From contig NZ_PIGG01000023.1 of assembly GCF_002924445.1 (NCBI RefSeq), positions 91,244 to 155,243 of the forward strand: DNA of 64,000 nucleotides, read 5' to 3'. Source of the DNA: Minwuia thermotolerans (GTDB lineage: Bacteria > Pseudomonadota > Alphaproteobacteria > Minwuiales > Minwuiaceae). The translations under genes were made by a program, and so were the position numbers. The notes under the pieces are model-generated. The model saw only the letters and a program-made list of their open reading frames with translations. It did no database searches and was not told the DNA's origin. Positions 53,199 to 61,330 of the stretch are shown here, piece after piece (position 1 is the stretch's first letter; the number at the start of each line of letters is the position of its first letter).

Positions 53199-54362
53199 AT
53201 GACGGACCTCACGCGCCGCCACCTTCTCGCCTCGTCCGGGCTCACGCTCGCCGCGGGCCTGACGCCCACCCTGCCCGCCTTTGCCGGCGCCGACGAGCGG
53301 CGGCTGCTGGTGATCATCCTGCGCGGCGGCATGGACGGACTGGCGGTGCTGCCGCCGCTGGGCGACCCGCATTTCGCCGTCCGCCGTGCGCCCGAGACGG
53401 CGACCCTGCCGCTCGACGGCTTCTTCCGCCTTCACCCCGCCCTGCCGACGCTGGCTCGGTTGTGGGCTCGGAAGGAACTGATCGGCTTTCACGCCGTCGG
53501 TACGCCATACCGGGAACGGTCGCACTTCGACGCGCAGAACGTACTGGAATCGGGTCTGGACGGCCCGAGCGGCAGCGCCGACGGCTGGCTCAACCGGGCC
53601 GTCGCCGAGCGCGGCGCGCCGGCGGGCTACGCCATGGGCGTCGGCATCCGCCCGCCGCTGGTGCTGCGCGGCCGGGTGACCGTCGGCTCCTGGGCGCCCA
53701 ATGCCCTGCCACAGGCCGACGAATCCACGCTCGCGCGGATCGCGGCGCTATGGCGGGAAGACCCGCTGCTGGCCCCGCACATCGCAAGCGCCCTGGAGCA
53801 GCAGCCCATGACCGCCGGCCTCGACCAAGGGATCGAGGGCACGCGTCAGTCGCGCAGGCGGCTGGAGCCGCTGATGAAGGGCGCGGCGGAACTGATGAGC
53901 ACGGCGGACGGCCCACGCATTGTGGCAATGGACGACACCGGCTGGGATACCCACACCAACGCGGCCAATCGCCTGGAGCGCAAGCTGGCCGAACTGGAGG
54001 CGGGGCTGGAGCTTCTGGTCGGCGGCCTGCAGCCGGTCTGGCGGCACACCGCCGTGCTGGTCGTCACCGAGTTCGGACGCACGGTGCGGATCAACGGCAA
54101 TCAGGGCACCGATCATGGCGTCGGCGGCGCGGCCTTCCTGTTCGGCGGCGCCGTGAACGGCGGCCGGATCGTCAGCGAGTGGCCGGGTCTCGCCCCGCGT
54201 GACCTGATCCAGGGCCGCGACCTGCGGCCCACGATCGACCTGCGTAACCTTTTCCGGGCGCTGCTGCACGACCATCTTGGCTACGCCTCGGCGGCGCTCG
54301 GCGAACGCGTGCTGCCCGGGGTGCGGCGCGACCGCCGCCTCGACGGCCTGGTCCGAGGCTGA
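53199..54362 (+). CDS. DUF1501 protein, Tat-type export signal
   Basis: A 387-aa DUF1501 (sulfatase-fold-like) protein. The N-terminus T-R-R-H-L-L-A-S-S-G-L-T-L-A-A-G-L looks like a Tat signal, and the mature part opens L-L-V-I-I-L-R-G-G-M-D-G-L-A. Later H-F-D-A-Q-N-V-L-E-S-G and V-V-T-E-F-G-R-T, G-T-D-H-G-V-G-G-A-A supply possible metal ligands. Function unknown. It starts 2 bp after DUF1800, so one operon. Confidence 0.9.
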   Translation: MTDLTRRHLLASSGLTLAAGLTPTLPAFAGADERRLLVIILRGGMDGLAVLPPLGDPHFAVRRAPETATLPLDGFFRLHPALPTLARLWARKELIGFHAVGTPYRERSHFDAQNVLESGLDGPSGSADGWLNRAVAERGAPAGYAMGVGIRPPLVLRGRVTVGSWAPNALPQADESTLARIAALWREDPLLAPHIASALEQQPMTAGLDQGIEGTRQSRRRLEPLMKGAAELMSTADGPRIVAMDDTGWDTHTNAANRLERKLAELEAGLELLVGGLQPVWRHTAVLVVTEFGRTVRINGNQGTDHGVGGAAFLFGGAVNGGRIVSEWPGLAPRDLIQGRDLRPTIDLRNLFRALLHDHLGYASAALGERVLPGVRRDRRLDGLVRG

Positions 54363-54368
54363 GAAGGT

Positions 54369-55232
54369 CTAAAGCCCGAACCGGTTCCAGGCGAGCCGGT
54401 CGTCGATGCTGGCGAGGGCATCGGCGGCGATGTCGCGCCGGGCGCCGCCCAGCAGGCGGCGCAGCGGCGAACTCTTCACCGAGATGCGCTTGAGGATGAG
54501 ATGCTCGCCGAACTTCTCGCGCAGCACCTGGTCCATCACGCCAAGGCCGTCCACCAGCCCGAGACGCACCGCCTCCTCGCCGACGAAGACGTCGCCGGAG
54601 AAGATTTCCTTGTAGCGGCGGCGGTTCAGCTTGTCGGAGCGGCGCGCCTTCACCTGGTCGATGAACTGCTGGTGGATCTGTTCCTGCATGCGGCCCAGCC
54701 GCTCGACGTCCTCCTCCCGCTCCGGGCTGAAGGGGTCGAGCATCACCTTGCGCTCGCCGGCGGTGTGAATACGGCGCTCCACGCCGTGGCGCTGCATCAG
54801 TTCCTGGAAGCCGAAGAAGGCGTAGATGACGCCGATCGAACCGACGATCGACGCCGGATGGACATAGAGCTCGTCACCCGCCGTCATCAGCCAGTAGCCG
54901 CCCGAGGCGGCGACGTCCTCGGCGAAGGCGAGCACCGGCACGCCCTTCTTCACGGCCTTGCGGCGCACCGCGTCGGCGATCAGCGCCGACTGCACCGGCG
55001 AACCGCCGGGGCTGTTGATCTGCAGCGCGACAGCCGAAAGCCGCTTCGGCTTGAAGGCCTGCTCGATCTGGGAATTGAGCGCGGCGAGGTTCAGCGAACC
55101 GGGACGCAGTGGGCCGCCGCGGCCGGTGGCGATGACGCCCTCCAGACGCAGCACGGAGACCACGGGCCGGCCGCGCTGGTACTTCAGCCACGCGCCTGGA
55201 TCTCTGTATATCTTCGGCTTCTCTTCGTTCAT
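54369..55232 (-). CDS. S49 signal-peptide-peptidase-type protease (SohB/SppA-like), no membrane anchor seen
   Basis: Serine protease of 287 aa using a Ser/Lys dyad: S110 in D-V-A-A-S-G-G-Y-W and K162 in A-G-E-R-K-V-M-L-D-P-F, with I-N-S-P-G-G-S-P near 72-79. SppA and SohB normally have an N-terminal anchor, but this chain begins M-N-E-E-K-P-K and shows no hydrophobic segment, so it looks soluble. ATG overlaps the trmN6 stop (ATGA). This protease commonly follows the methyltransferase gene in alphaproteobacteria. Confidence 0.9.
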   Translation of the reverse strand: MNEEKPKIYRDPGAWLKYQRGRPVVSVLRLEGVIATGRGGPLRPGSLNLAALNSQIEQAFKPKRLSAVALQINSPGGSPVQSALIADAVRRKAVKKGVPVLAFAEDVAASGGYWLMTAGDELYVHPASIVGSIGVIYAFFGFQELMQRHGVERRIHTAGERKVMLDPFSPEREEDVERLGRMQEQIHQQFIDQVKARRSDKLNRRRYKEIFSGDVFVGEEAVRLGLVDGLGVMDQVLREKFGEHLILKRISVKSSPLRRLLGGARRDIAADALASIDDRLAWNRFGL

Positions 55233-55999
55233 GAGGGCCTATGTATCCGTGTGGCACCGCGATACAAGGCGGAATGCCAGCGGATCGGCGCGCCATGGCG
55301 AAAAAGCGCCGGCGCCAGCGCGGTCTCCGACCCGTCGGCGCGGTGCAGGGCCAGTCCTTCGAGTTGGTTCACCCCGGTCAGCCCCGCGCCGGCGCGTGCC
55401 AGAACCCGCTTCGCCGGCCGGCCCGGACGGCCAAGCAACGGCAGCACCTCGGCCCCGAAACCGGCCGGCAGCGCGGCCAGGTATTCCGCCAGCCGCTCGC
55501 TCCTGAGGATGAAGACGCACTGGCCGCCGGAACGGAGGGCCGTGGCGGCGGCGGCGACCCATTGCGCCAGACCGGCGGTGGTCTCCGCCCGCGCCCGATC
55601 CCGCTCCACGTTCGGCGAACGGCGGTGTCGGCCCTCGACGAAATAGGGCGGATTGGCCAGCACCAGATCGAACGCGCCGGCGGCGAACGGCGCGGACGCG
55701 ACGTCGCCGCAGACCACGGAAAGCCGTCGCGAGAGCAGGTTGCGCCTGACGTTGAACGCAGCCAGCGCCGCCGTCGCCGGATCCCGCTCCAGGCCGACGA
55801 CCCGCACGTCCGGCCGCCGCCAGCCAAGGGCCAGCATCGGCATACCCGTCCCGCAGCCCAGCTCCAGCGCCCGCCCCCCGTCCGGCGGATCGCATGCGGC
55901 GGCGAGCAGCAGGGCGTCGGCGCCGCTGCGGAAGCCCTGGCGCGGCTGGCGCAGCACGATCCGCCCCTCCAGCACCCGGTCATCAGTCCAATCGTCCAT
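55229..55999 (-). CDS. trmN6: tRNA1(Val) adenine-N6 methyltransferase-like (YfiC/TrmN6)
   Basis: A 256-aa class I SAM methyltransferase. The SAM loop is A-L-E-L-G-C-G-T-G-M-P and the catalytic N-P-P-Y is in L-V-L-A-N-P-P-Y-F. In YfiC it makes m6A37 in tRNA-Val. The N-terminus (Q-P-R-Q-G-F-R-S-G-A-D-A-L-L-L-A-A) matches. It lies between the DUF2007 gene (5 bp) and the S49 peptidase (overlap), all on the minus strand. Confidence 0.87.
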   Translation of the reverse strand: MDDWTDDRVLEGRIVLRQPRQGFRSGADALLLAAACDPPDGGRALELGCGTGMPMLALGWRRPDVRVVGLERDPATAALAAFNVRRNLLSRRLSVVCGDVASAPFAAGAFDLVLANPPYFVEGRHRRSPNVERDRARAETTAGLAQWVAAAATALRSGGQCVFILRSERLAEYLAALPAGFGAEVLPLLGRPGRPAKRVLARAGAGLTGVNQLEGLALHRADGSETALAPALFRHGAPIRWHSALYRGATRIHRPS

Positions 56000-56004
56000 C
56001 TGAA

Positions 56005-56211
56005 TCAGAGCGCGCCGGCATCTTCCAGCAGCCGCCGCGCCGGATGCGCGTCGGCATCCGCCACCATCAGCCGCCGGGGCAGGACGCCGAGCGAGCCTTC
56101 CATCACGCTCATGTGCTGGTCCAGGATGATCGCCTCGATCCCTTCCGCCTTCAGTACCGCTTCGGCGAAGGACAGTTGCACGGGATCGTTGCTGCGGAAG
56201 ATCTCCTTCAT
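56005..56211 (-). CDS. DUF2007 (putative signal-transducing) small protein
   Basis: A 68-aa ferredoxin-like-fold protein: M-K-E-I-F-R-S-N-D-P-V-Q-L-S-F-A-E-A-V-L-K-A-E-G-I and D-Q-H-M-S-V-M-E-G-S-L-G-V-L-P-R-R-L-M-V. This is the DUF2007 family, with unknown function. The start at 56211 gives the normal length; an in-frame ATG at 56325 would add 38 unrelated residues. It heads the trmN6-peptidase unit and is divergent from ispB. Confidence 0.85.
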   Translation of the reverse strand: MKEIFRSNDPVQLSFAEAVLKAEGIEAIILDQHMSVMEGSLGVLPRRLMVADADAHPARRLLEDAGAL

Positions 56212-56339
56212 GGCGGTGTTCCCGTCCCTTTCCCCGCGGCCAAGCGACAAGTGGTCCCGCCGGGGGCGCTTGACCGGCCCCGGGCGAAATCTATTGTCGG
56301 CACCCTGCGCAACAGCAATCCGCACCCGGAGCAGCCGAC

Positions 56340-57359
56340 TTGTCGAATGTCGTACCGCTGAAAGGCGATCAGGAAAACCCGCGCAAGGGTCTCGAGGCCC
56401 TGCGCCAGTTCGTCGGCGGCGACATGGAAAAGGTCAATGCCGTCATTCTCGACAAGATGCAGTCGGACGTGGCGCTGATCCCGCAACTCGCCAGCCACAT
56501 CATCGCCGCCGGCGGCAAGCGTCTCAGGCCCATGCTGACGCTGGCCGCGGCGCAGCTCTGCGGCTACCGCGAGGAGCGGCACGTGGCCCTGGCCGCCTGC
56601 GTCGAGTTCATCCACACCGCCACACTGCTCCATGACGATGTCGTGGACGAAAGCGATCTCCGGCGCGGCAACGCCACCGCCAACGCCGTCTTCGGCAACC
56701 AGGCGAGCGTGCTGGTCGGCGACTTCCTGTTCTCCCGCGCCTTCGAGCTGATGGTCGCCGACGGCTCGCTGGAGGTGCTGGGCATCCTCTCGCGCGCATC
56801 GGCCGTCATCGCCGAGGGCGAAGTGATGCAGCTGATCACCACCAACGACACGGAGACCACCGAAGACGCCTATCTGGACGTGATCTCGTCGAAGACCGCG
56901 GCCCTGTTCGCCGCCGCCGCGCGCGTGGGCGGCGTGGTGGCCGATGCCGGCCGGCCGGAGGTCGAGGCGCTCGATTCCTACGGCCGCAATCTGGGCGTCG
57001 CCTTCCAGCTCGTCGACGACGCCCTCGACTATTCGGCGCACAAGGCGACCCTGGGCAAGTCCATCGGCGACGACTTCAAGGAGGGCAAGATCACCCTGCC
57101 CGTCCTGCTGGCCTTCCGCCGCGGCGCGGAGGAGGATCGGGTCTTCTGGCGGCGCTGCCTGGAGAAGCTGGAGCAGGACGACGGCGACCTGGAGCATGCG
57201 CTGGATCTGATGGCGCGCCACAATGCGCTGACCGACACCATCGAACGCGCGCGCCACTATGGCGCCAGGGCCCGCGACGCGCTGGGAATCTTCTCCGACG
57301 GCGCGCTGAAGAGCGCGATGATCGACGCCATCGATTTCACCATCGAACGGGCGTATTGA
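56340..57359 (+). CDS. ispB: Trans-polyprenyl (octaprenyl/decaprenyl) diphosphate synthase
   Basis: A 339-aa long-chain isoprenyl synthase that builds the ubiquinone side chain. The two Asp-rich motifs D-D-V-V-D and D-D-A-L-D are present, with G-G-K-R-L-R-P and Q-L-V-D-D-A-L-D. Product length (probably C50 in alphaproteobacteria) is inferred. Start is TTG at 56340 with GGAGC upstream. Divergent from DUF2007 and followed by tRNA-Pro at 57438. Confidence 0.92.
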   Translation: MSNVVPLKGDQENPRKGLEALRQFVGGDMEKVNAVILDKMQSDVALIPQLASHIIAAGGKRLRPMLTLAAAQLCGYREERHVALAACVEFIHTATLLHDDVVDESDLRRGNATANAVFGNQASVLVGDFLFSRAFELMVADGSLEVLGILSRASAVIAEGEVMQLITTNDTETTEDAYLDVISSKTAALFAAAARVGGVVADAGRPEVEALDSYGRNLGVAFQLVDDALDYSAHKATLGKSIGDDFKEGKITLPVLLAFRRGAEEDRVFWRRCLEKLEQDDGDLEHALDLMARHNALTDTIERARHYGARARDALGIFSDGALKSAMIDAIDFTIERAY

Positions 57360-57437
57360 GGCCTTGCGGGGGCGGCGGGCAGCCGCTATACAGCCGCTCG
57401 CCTCCCGGCGCGCCAAAGCGGGCGCGCAGGCACCGGT

Positions 57438-57514
57438 CGGGGAGTAGCTCAGCCTGGTAGAGCACCGTCTTCGGGAGGCGGGGGCCGGAGGTTCGAATCC
57501 TCTCTCCCCGACCA
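57438..57514 (+). tRNA. tRNA-Pro (anticodon CGG)
   Basis: Full cloverleaf, 77 nt with encoded CCA. Acceptor CGGGGAG (57438-57444) pairs with CTCCCCG (57504-57510), discriminator A. The anticodon stem CCGTC/GGCGG has loop TTCGGGA, so the anticodon is CGG, decoding CCG. T arm: GGAGG-TTCGAAT-CCTCT with one G-T pair. Its 3' end is the boundary of the accessory segment. Confidence 0.95.
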
Positions 57515-57709
57515 ACTAGTCTTCAAAAATCGCCAGCCCCGATAGCCGGGCCCCGGAACGCCGGCTTCCCGGGACTTGTCGGCGCTGACGCGACGAATGC
57601 CTGCCACGAGAGACAGTATTTCGGGCGCTTTTCCCGCCCGTTTCGGCGAGCGTCTCTTTTGGGCCATTTGGGCAGCCCCACCATCATTTTGCCGGCGGAC
57701 GGTTGCAGC

Positions 57710-57746
57710 CGGACACATGGTTCTGGAGTCGCGGACAGATGGTTTT
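57710..57746. repeat. Twin 15-bp near-repeat beside the recombinase gene
   Basis: CGGACACATGGTTCT (57710-57724) and CGGACAGATGGTTTT (57732-57746) match at 13 of 15 positions, 22 bp apart in the same direction, 28 bp beyond the recombinase stop. They might be recombinase half-sites or the remnant of an insertion-sequence end. The remaining 57515-57709 sequence shows no gene. Confidence 0.5.
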
Positions 57747-57773
57747 ACCGGAGGCGGTCGCCGGGGTGCTTGA

Positions 57774-59537
57774 TCAGGCGAAGCCCAGCGCCTTCCGCTG
57801 CTCGGTCCAGCCGAGCGGCAGGCCGGCCATCCGTTTCAGGCGATGCGCCGTGAGCTCGGAGGGCTGATGGCCATCGAGGATGGCCTCGGTGATGTCGGGG
57901 GCGAGCCAGGCCAGTTGCAGCACGCGACCGATCTCGCTGCGGTCGATGCCTGACTTGGCCGATAGCTCCTGAAGCGAGCCCGCCTGGCCGGTCGCCAGCA
58001 TGTTGTTCCAGCGATGGGCGCGGGTAATCAGCCGCACCAGCGCCGCATCGGGCGTCCCAGTGTTGGTTTCGTTATCAGCGAGCACGATGCGGCTTTCGAC
58101 ACCGCGGCGGGCGACCCGAACCGGCAGTTCGATCGAGAGCTCCTCCGGCCCAGGCTCGTCCTGTTCATCCAGTGTCGCCCGGTCGAGTACCAGGCCGAGT
58201 ATGCCGTCGCGGATTTCGATGCGTCGGACCAGTTGGCGAATATGTTCACCGGCGGGTTCTGGCTGCCCGGGGTCGAATTGGTTGGCCATCTCCGCGGCCC
58301 GGTCGATGAGGTCGGTGAGACGCGTGTTGTCGCGAGAGTTGTCCTTCAGAAGGTCCATCAGGCGGATGGGGTCGCGAAGCAGGGCCTGCAGCTGTTCGAC
58401 CACCAGCTTCTCGAAGGCGGGCGCCGCAATGCGCCAGCCCTTGCCGGACCCGGCTGCGTCCTCCCTGCCCTCCACCAGCGCCTTCGACGTGTAGTAGCGA
58501 TAGCGCCGACCCTGTTTGCTGGCCTGGGTCGCGTAGAGCGGCTCGCCGTCTTCATCGAACAGAAGCCCGGCGAACAGGTGCTGGCTGGCCCCTCCGCCGG
58601 TGTCCCGCTTGCGCCGTGCCTGATGGGCCAGTTGCTTCTGGACGCGGGTCCAGGTTTCGCGGTCGATGATGGCCTCGTGCCGGCCGTCGAAGACCTCGCC
58701 GCGATGGCGGACCCGACCGATGTAGACGGGATTGCCGAGGATCGAATAGAGGTTGCCCCGGCTGAAGGGCCGGCCGCCATGGTTCCTGCCCGCCCTGCTC
58801 TTCCGCTGCGGCGTGCGGATGCCTTCCGCGTCCAGGACCTGCTGGACGTCCCTCACCGAGCCCAGTTCGAGATAGAGGGCGAAGATGCGTCGAACGAGCT
58901 GTGCCTGCGCTTCGTCGACGACCAGTTGCCGCTCCTCGGCGCGGTAGCCCACCGGCAGGCTGCCGCCCATCCACATGCCCTTCTTGCGGGAGGCGGCAAT
59001 CTTGTCGCGGATGCGCTCGGCGGTGACCTCGCGCTCGAACTGGGCGAAGGAGAGCAGCACGTTCAGCGTCAGCCGACCCATGGAGGTTGTGGTGTTGAAC
59101 TGCTGGGTCACCGAGACGAAGGAGACGCCCTGACCCTCGAAGAGTTCGACGATCTTGGCGAAGTCGGCGAGCGAGCGGGTCAGCCGGTCCACCTTGTAGA
59201 CCACCACCGTGTCGATGCGGCCGGCTCGGATGTCGTCAAGCAATGCGACCAGTGCAGGACGATCCATCGAACCGCCGGAGAAGCCGCCATCGTCGTAGCG
59301 GTCGGGGAGTTCCTTCCAGCCCTCGTGCTGCTGGCTGCGGATATAGGCGGCGCAGGCCTCCCGCTGGGCATCCAGCGAGTTGAAGGCCTGGTCCAACCCC
59401 TCCTCCGTCGACTTCCTCGTGTAGATGGCGCAGCGGACCATCCGGCCGGATGCCCCGCTGCGGGCGGCGGAGCCAGCCCTTCCTTTCATCTGCTGCGCTC
59501 TTGAGCCCGTAGCGCCGTTCTGCTGGCGCTCAGACAT
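57774..59537 (-). CDS. Serine recombinase of the large-recombinase family
   Basis: Site-specific serine recombinase of 587 aa. The catalytic domain begins C-A-I-Y-T-R-K-S with nucleophile S43, then Y-D-D-G-G-F-S-G-G-S-M-D-R-P and Y-K-V-D-R-L-T-R-S. The recombinase domain carries G-N-P-V-Y-I-G-R-V-R. Where many relatives have a Cys-rich zinc ribbon, this one has L-L-F-D-E-D-G-E-P-L without Cys, as in a known chromosomal subfamily. The start at 59537 overlaps the DUF2924 stop by 8 bp; the earlier 59582 is less likely. It is the last gene of a three-gene cassette. Confidence 0.88.
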   Translation of the reverse strand: MSERQQNGATGSRAQQMKGRAGSAARSGASGRMVRCAIYTRKSTEEGLDQAFNSLDAQREACAAYIRSQQHEGWKELPDRYDDGGFSGGSMDRPALVALLDDIRAGRIDTVVVYKVDRLTRSLADFAKIVELFEGQGVSFVSVTQQFNTTTSMGRLTLNVLLSFAQFEREVTAERIRDKIAASRKKGMWMGGSLPVGYRAEERQLVVDEAQAQLVRRIFALYLELGSVRDVQQVLDAEGIRTPQRKSRAGRNHGGRPFSRGNLYSILGNPVYIGRVRHRGEVFDGRHEAIIDRETWTRVQKQLAHQARRKRDTGGGASQHLFAGLLFDEDGEPLYATQASKQGRRYRYYTSKALVEGREDAAGSGKGWRIAAPAFEKLVVEQLQALLRDPIRLMDLLKDNSRDNTRLTDLIDRAAEMANQFDPGQPEPAGEHIRQLVRRIEIRDGILGLVLDRATLDEQDEPGPEELSIELPVRVARRGVESRIVLADNETNTGTPDAALVRLITRAHRWNNMLATGQAGSLQELSAKSGIDRSEIGRVLQLAWLAPDITEAILDGHQPSELTAHRLKRMAGLPLGWTEQRKALGFA

Positions 59538-60207
59538 CCGAACCATCCTCGACGCAGGAATCGGAAGGGTCCGAGTTCGCACCCGGCGCGGCCGCTTGCG
59601 TTTCTCTTGTACTTCGCTCGGCGCCGGACTGCGTCTTCCGTCGATTGAGACCGAAGAACCGCGGTCCCGACCAACGGGCGCCGGTAATCTCGAAGGCGAT
59701 CGCCGTCAGCGAGCTAAAGTTCCGGCCGTCATAGCTGAAGCCATCGTCGACCACGTCGACGACGTGGGTTCGCCCCTGCCACTGCCGGATCAGGCGGCTC
59801 CCCGCTCGCAGGGGCCGGCGCGGGACCTTCGGCCTGCTGCCGGGTTTCATGGCTGCCTCGTTCGCCCCGTCGTCGTCGCCGGCCTCGGCAAGTTCGTTCA
59901 ACCGACGCCGCGTGGCGGCGCCGACCCCGCCCTGCCCTTCGGCCTGGATCAGCCAGGCGGCGTTGCACTCGAGCAACCGCCGGCTGATTCCCTTCGGCGG
60001 TGGCCGTCGCCAGCGACGCTGCCAGAAGACGACCAGCTGTTCCCGTGTCATCTCCCGAACCCGGTCGTCCACATCCGCCACGGCTGGCGCCGGCGCCGAG
60101 ACCGGCCGTGAAATCTCGCCGGGAACCCCGTCGCCGGTGCCGGTTCGGATGCGACAGGCGGCGACCGGATCGTCGCCGCCTGCCCCCTTTGCTCGTTTCC
60201 CTCGCAT
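59530..60207 (-). CDS. DUF2924 protein
   Basis: A 225-aa DUF2924 protein of unknown function. The core has M-T-R-E-Q-L-V-V-F-W-Q-R-R-W-R-R-P-P-P and L-I-R-Q-W-Q-G-R-T-H-V-V-D-V-V-D-D-G-F, then F-S-S-L-T-A-I-A-F-E-I-T-G-A-R-W-S-G-P-R-F-F-G-L, the last being the signature. The stop overlaps the recombinase start. The ATG at 60207 has AGGAAG upstream; 60234 is an in-frame alternative overlapping DUF3489 by 14 bp. The middle is disordered. Likely DNA- or partner-binding, by context. Confidence 0.83.
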   Translation of the reverse strand: MRGKRAKGAGGDDPVAACRIRTGTGDGVPGEISRPVSAPAPAVADVDDRVREMTREQLVVFWQRRWRRPPPKGISRRLLECNAAWLIQAEGQGGVGAATRRRLNELAEAGDDDGANEAAMKPGSRPKVPRRPLRAGSRLIRQWQGRTHVVDVVDDGFSYDGRNFSSLTAIAFEITGARWSGPRFFGLNRRKTQSGAERSTRETQAAAPGANSDPSDSCVEDGSDV

Positions 60208-60220
60208 CGTCGCCGCTTCC

Positions 60221-60736
60221 TCAGCCGACGGCATCGACGGCGTTCGTCGGCGCGAAGGCGCGGTAGACGCTGACGCCGTTGCCTTCCTTCGTGCGGGTCA
60301 CCTCGACGCCGCGTTTGCGGAAGCCCGTCAGCACGGCCCGCACGCTGTGCGGCTGCCAGCCGGTGAGATGCACCATCTCGTCGATGTCGGCGCCCTCCTC
60401 CCGCTGCAGCAGGTCCAGCAGCTGCGCCTGCCGCGTGCCCGGCCGGAAGAGCGGCGCCGCGACGCTATCGCCGCCGCTCGCATCCGGGTCCTCGGTCGCA
60501 ACCTGCGGCTCGGTCTTCTCATCCTTGCTGCCGCCGACGGCCGCCCGACCGTCCTCGGTGATGGTCCAGACGTCGTCTGAGCGCTGTACTAGGCCGCTGC
60601 GCTCCAGGGCCTTCAGCATTGCGGCGAGCCCGCCGCCTTTCATCTGGACGTGTTCCGGGAGCGGCAGAATATAGCCGTCCGGCCGGCCCGCGGCGTTACC
60701 AAGAACCGCAGTCTGCCTGTCGTTGAGTCTGGTCAT
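60221..60736 (-). CDS. DUF3489 protein
   Basis: A 171-aa protein. The C-terminal DUF3489 core is R-Q-A-Q-L-L-D-L-L-Q-R-E-E-G-A-D-I-D-E-M with V-H-L-T-G-W-Q-P-H-S-V-R-A-V-L-T-G-F-R-K-R-G, a winged-helix-like pattern suggesting DNA binding. The N-terminal half (T-R-L-N-D-R-Q-T-A-V-L) is another small helical domain. It is first in the cassette DUF3489-DUF2924-recombinase; the next start is 13 bp away. GGAGA precedes the ATG. It may regulate or guide the recombinase, which is inference. Confidence 0.83.
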   Translation of the reverse strand: MTRLNDRQTAVLGNAAGRPDGYILPLPEHVQMKGGGLAAMLKALERSGLVQRSDDVWTITEDGRAAVGGSKDEKTEPQVATEDPDASGGDSVAAPLFRPGTRQAQLLDLLQREEGADIDEMVHLTGWQPHSVRAVLTGFRKRGVEVTRTKEGNGVSVYRAFAPTNAVDAVG

Positions 60737-61330
60737 GGTCGGTCTCCGTAGCTTCGTTCCGCGCCGGCCCGATGCCGGCGCTGTCACCAGGAGAAGCCCG
60801 GACCGCGATGCGGGCGCCGAGCCGGGCCGACCACGCACGTCTCGCGTGGCCAATCCCGACACCATGCATGCTTGCGGCGCGGAGCAAGTCCAGTCCGTGA
60901 AACTGGCACGGTGGCGATACCGGCCGGCACCGCGACCAGAGCCAAAAAACTCCGCTATCCGGCGGCAGCAGGCAGCCGGAGTGCATTTCGAGGAACAGGC
61001 CAATCTCAAATCGAGGACCATTCAGGGGCGCAGACCACCTCCAGTCACGCCTGCTGGCCCATGTGACCCGCTTGTCTGGGGCGCTGAAAAACAGGTCCGC
61101 CGCGCCACCACAGTAGAGATTCGCGGCTCCATCCGACTGGTTCGGGGTGTTTTCGCAACCGCAGACACCGCTCGGGGGTGAAAATGCTTGATCCGGGGGC
61201 CTCGCGTCAGACAATGTTGCCGTCAAATGGCAGGCCACTTGGGAAATGTCGGCTGAAAGCGAGCCCCGGACATACGGGGCCCCTGTCGCGGCCGGGCCGG
61301 GCGGGCCATCAGGCATGAAGGAGTGCAGCG
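60737..61330. other. 594-bp non-coding stretch upstream of the DUF3489 cassette
   Basis: No convincing gene on either strand: the open frames here lack start signals and family likeness. The half nearer the cassette has scattered lower-GC runs. A 6-bp hairpin GCCCCG-N6-CGGGGC lies at 61263-61280. The stretch probably holds the promoter of the minus-strand cassette and of the plus-strand hydrolase, and may include decayed mobile DNA. Confidence 0.4.

Noticed and set aside
60696..61316. 206-codon minus-strand open frame before the DUF3489 gene
   Set aside because: It overlaps the DUF3489 start region in another frame and has no start signal, motif or sensible composition.
57438..61330. Integrated element with a duplicated tRNA-Pro 3' end
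   Set aside because: I looked for a second copy of the T-arm/acceptor sequence up to about 62.4 kb and saw none; serine recombinases also rarely use tRNA ends.
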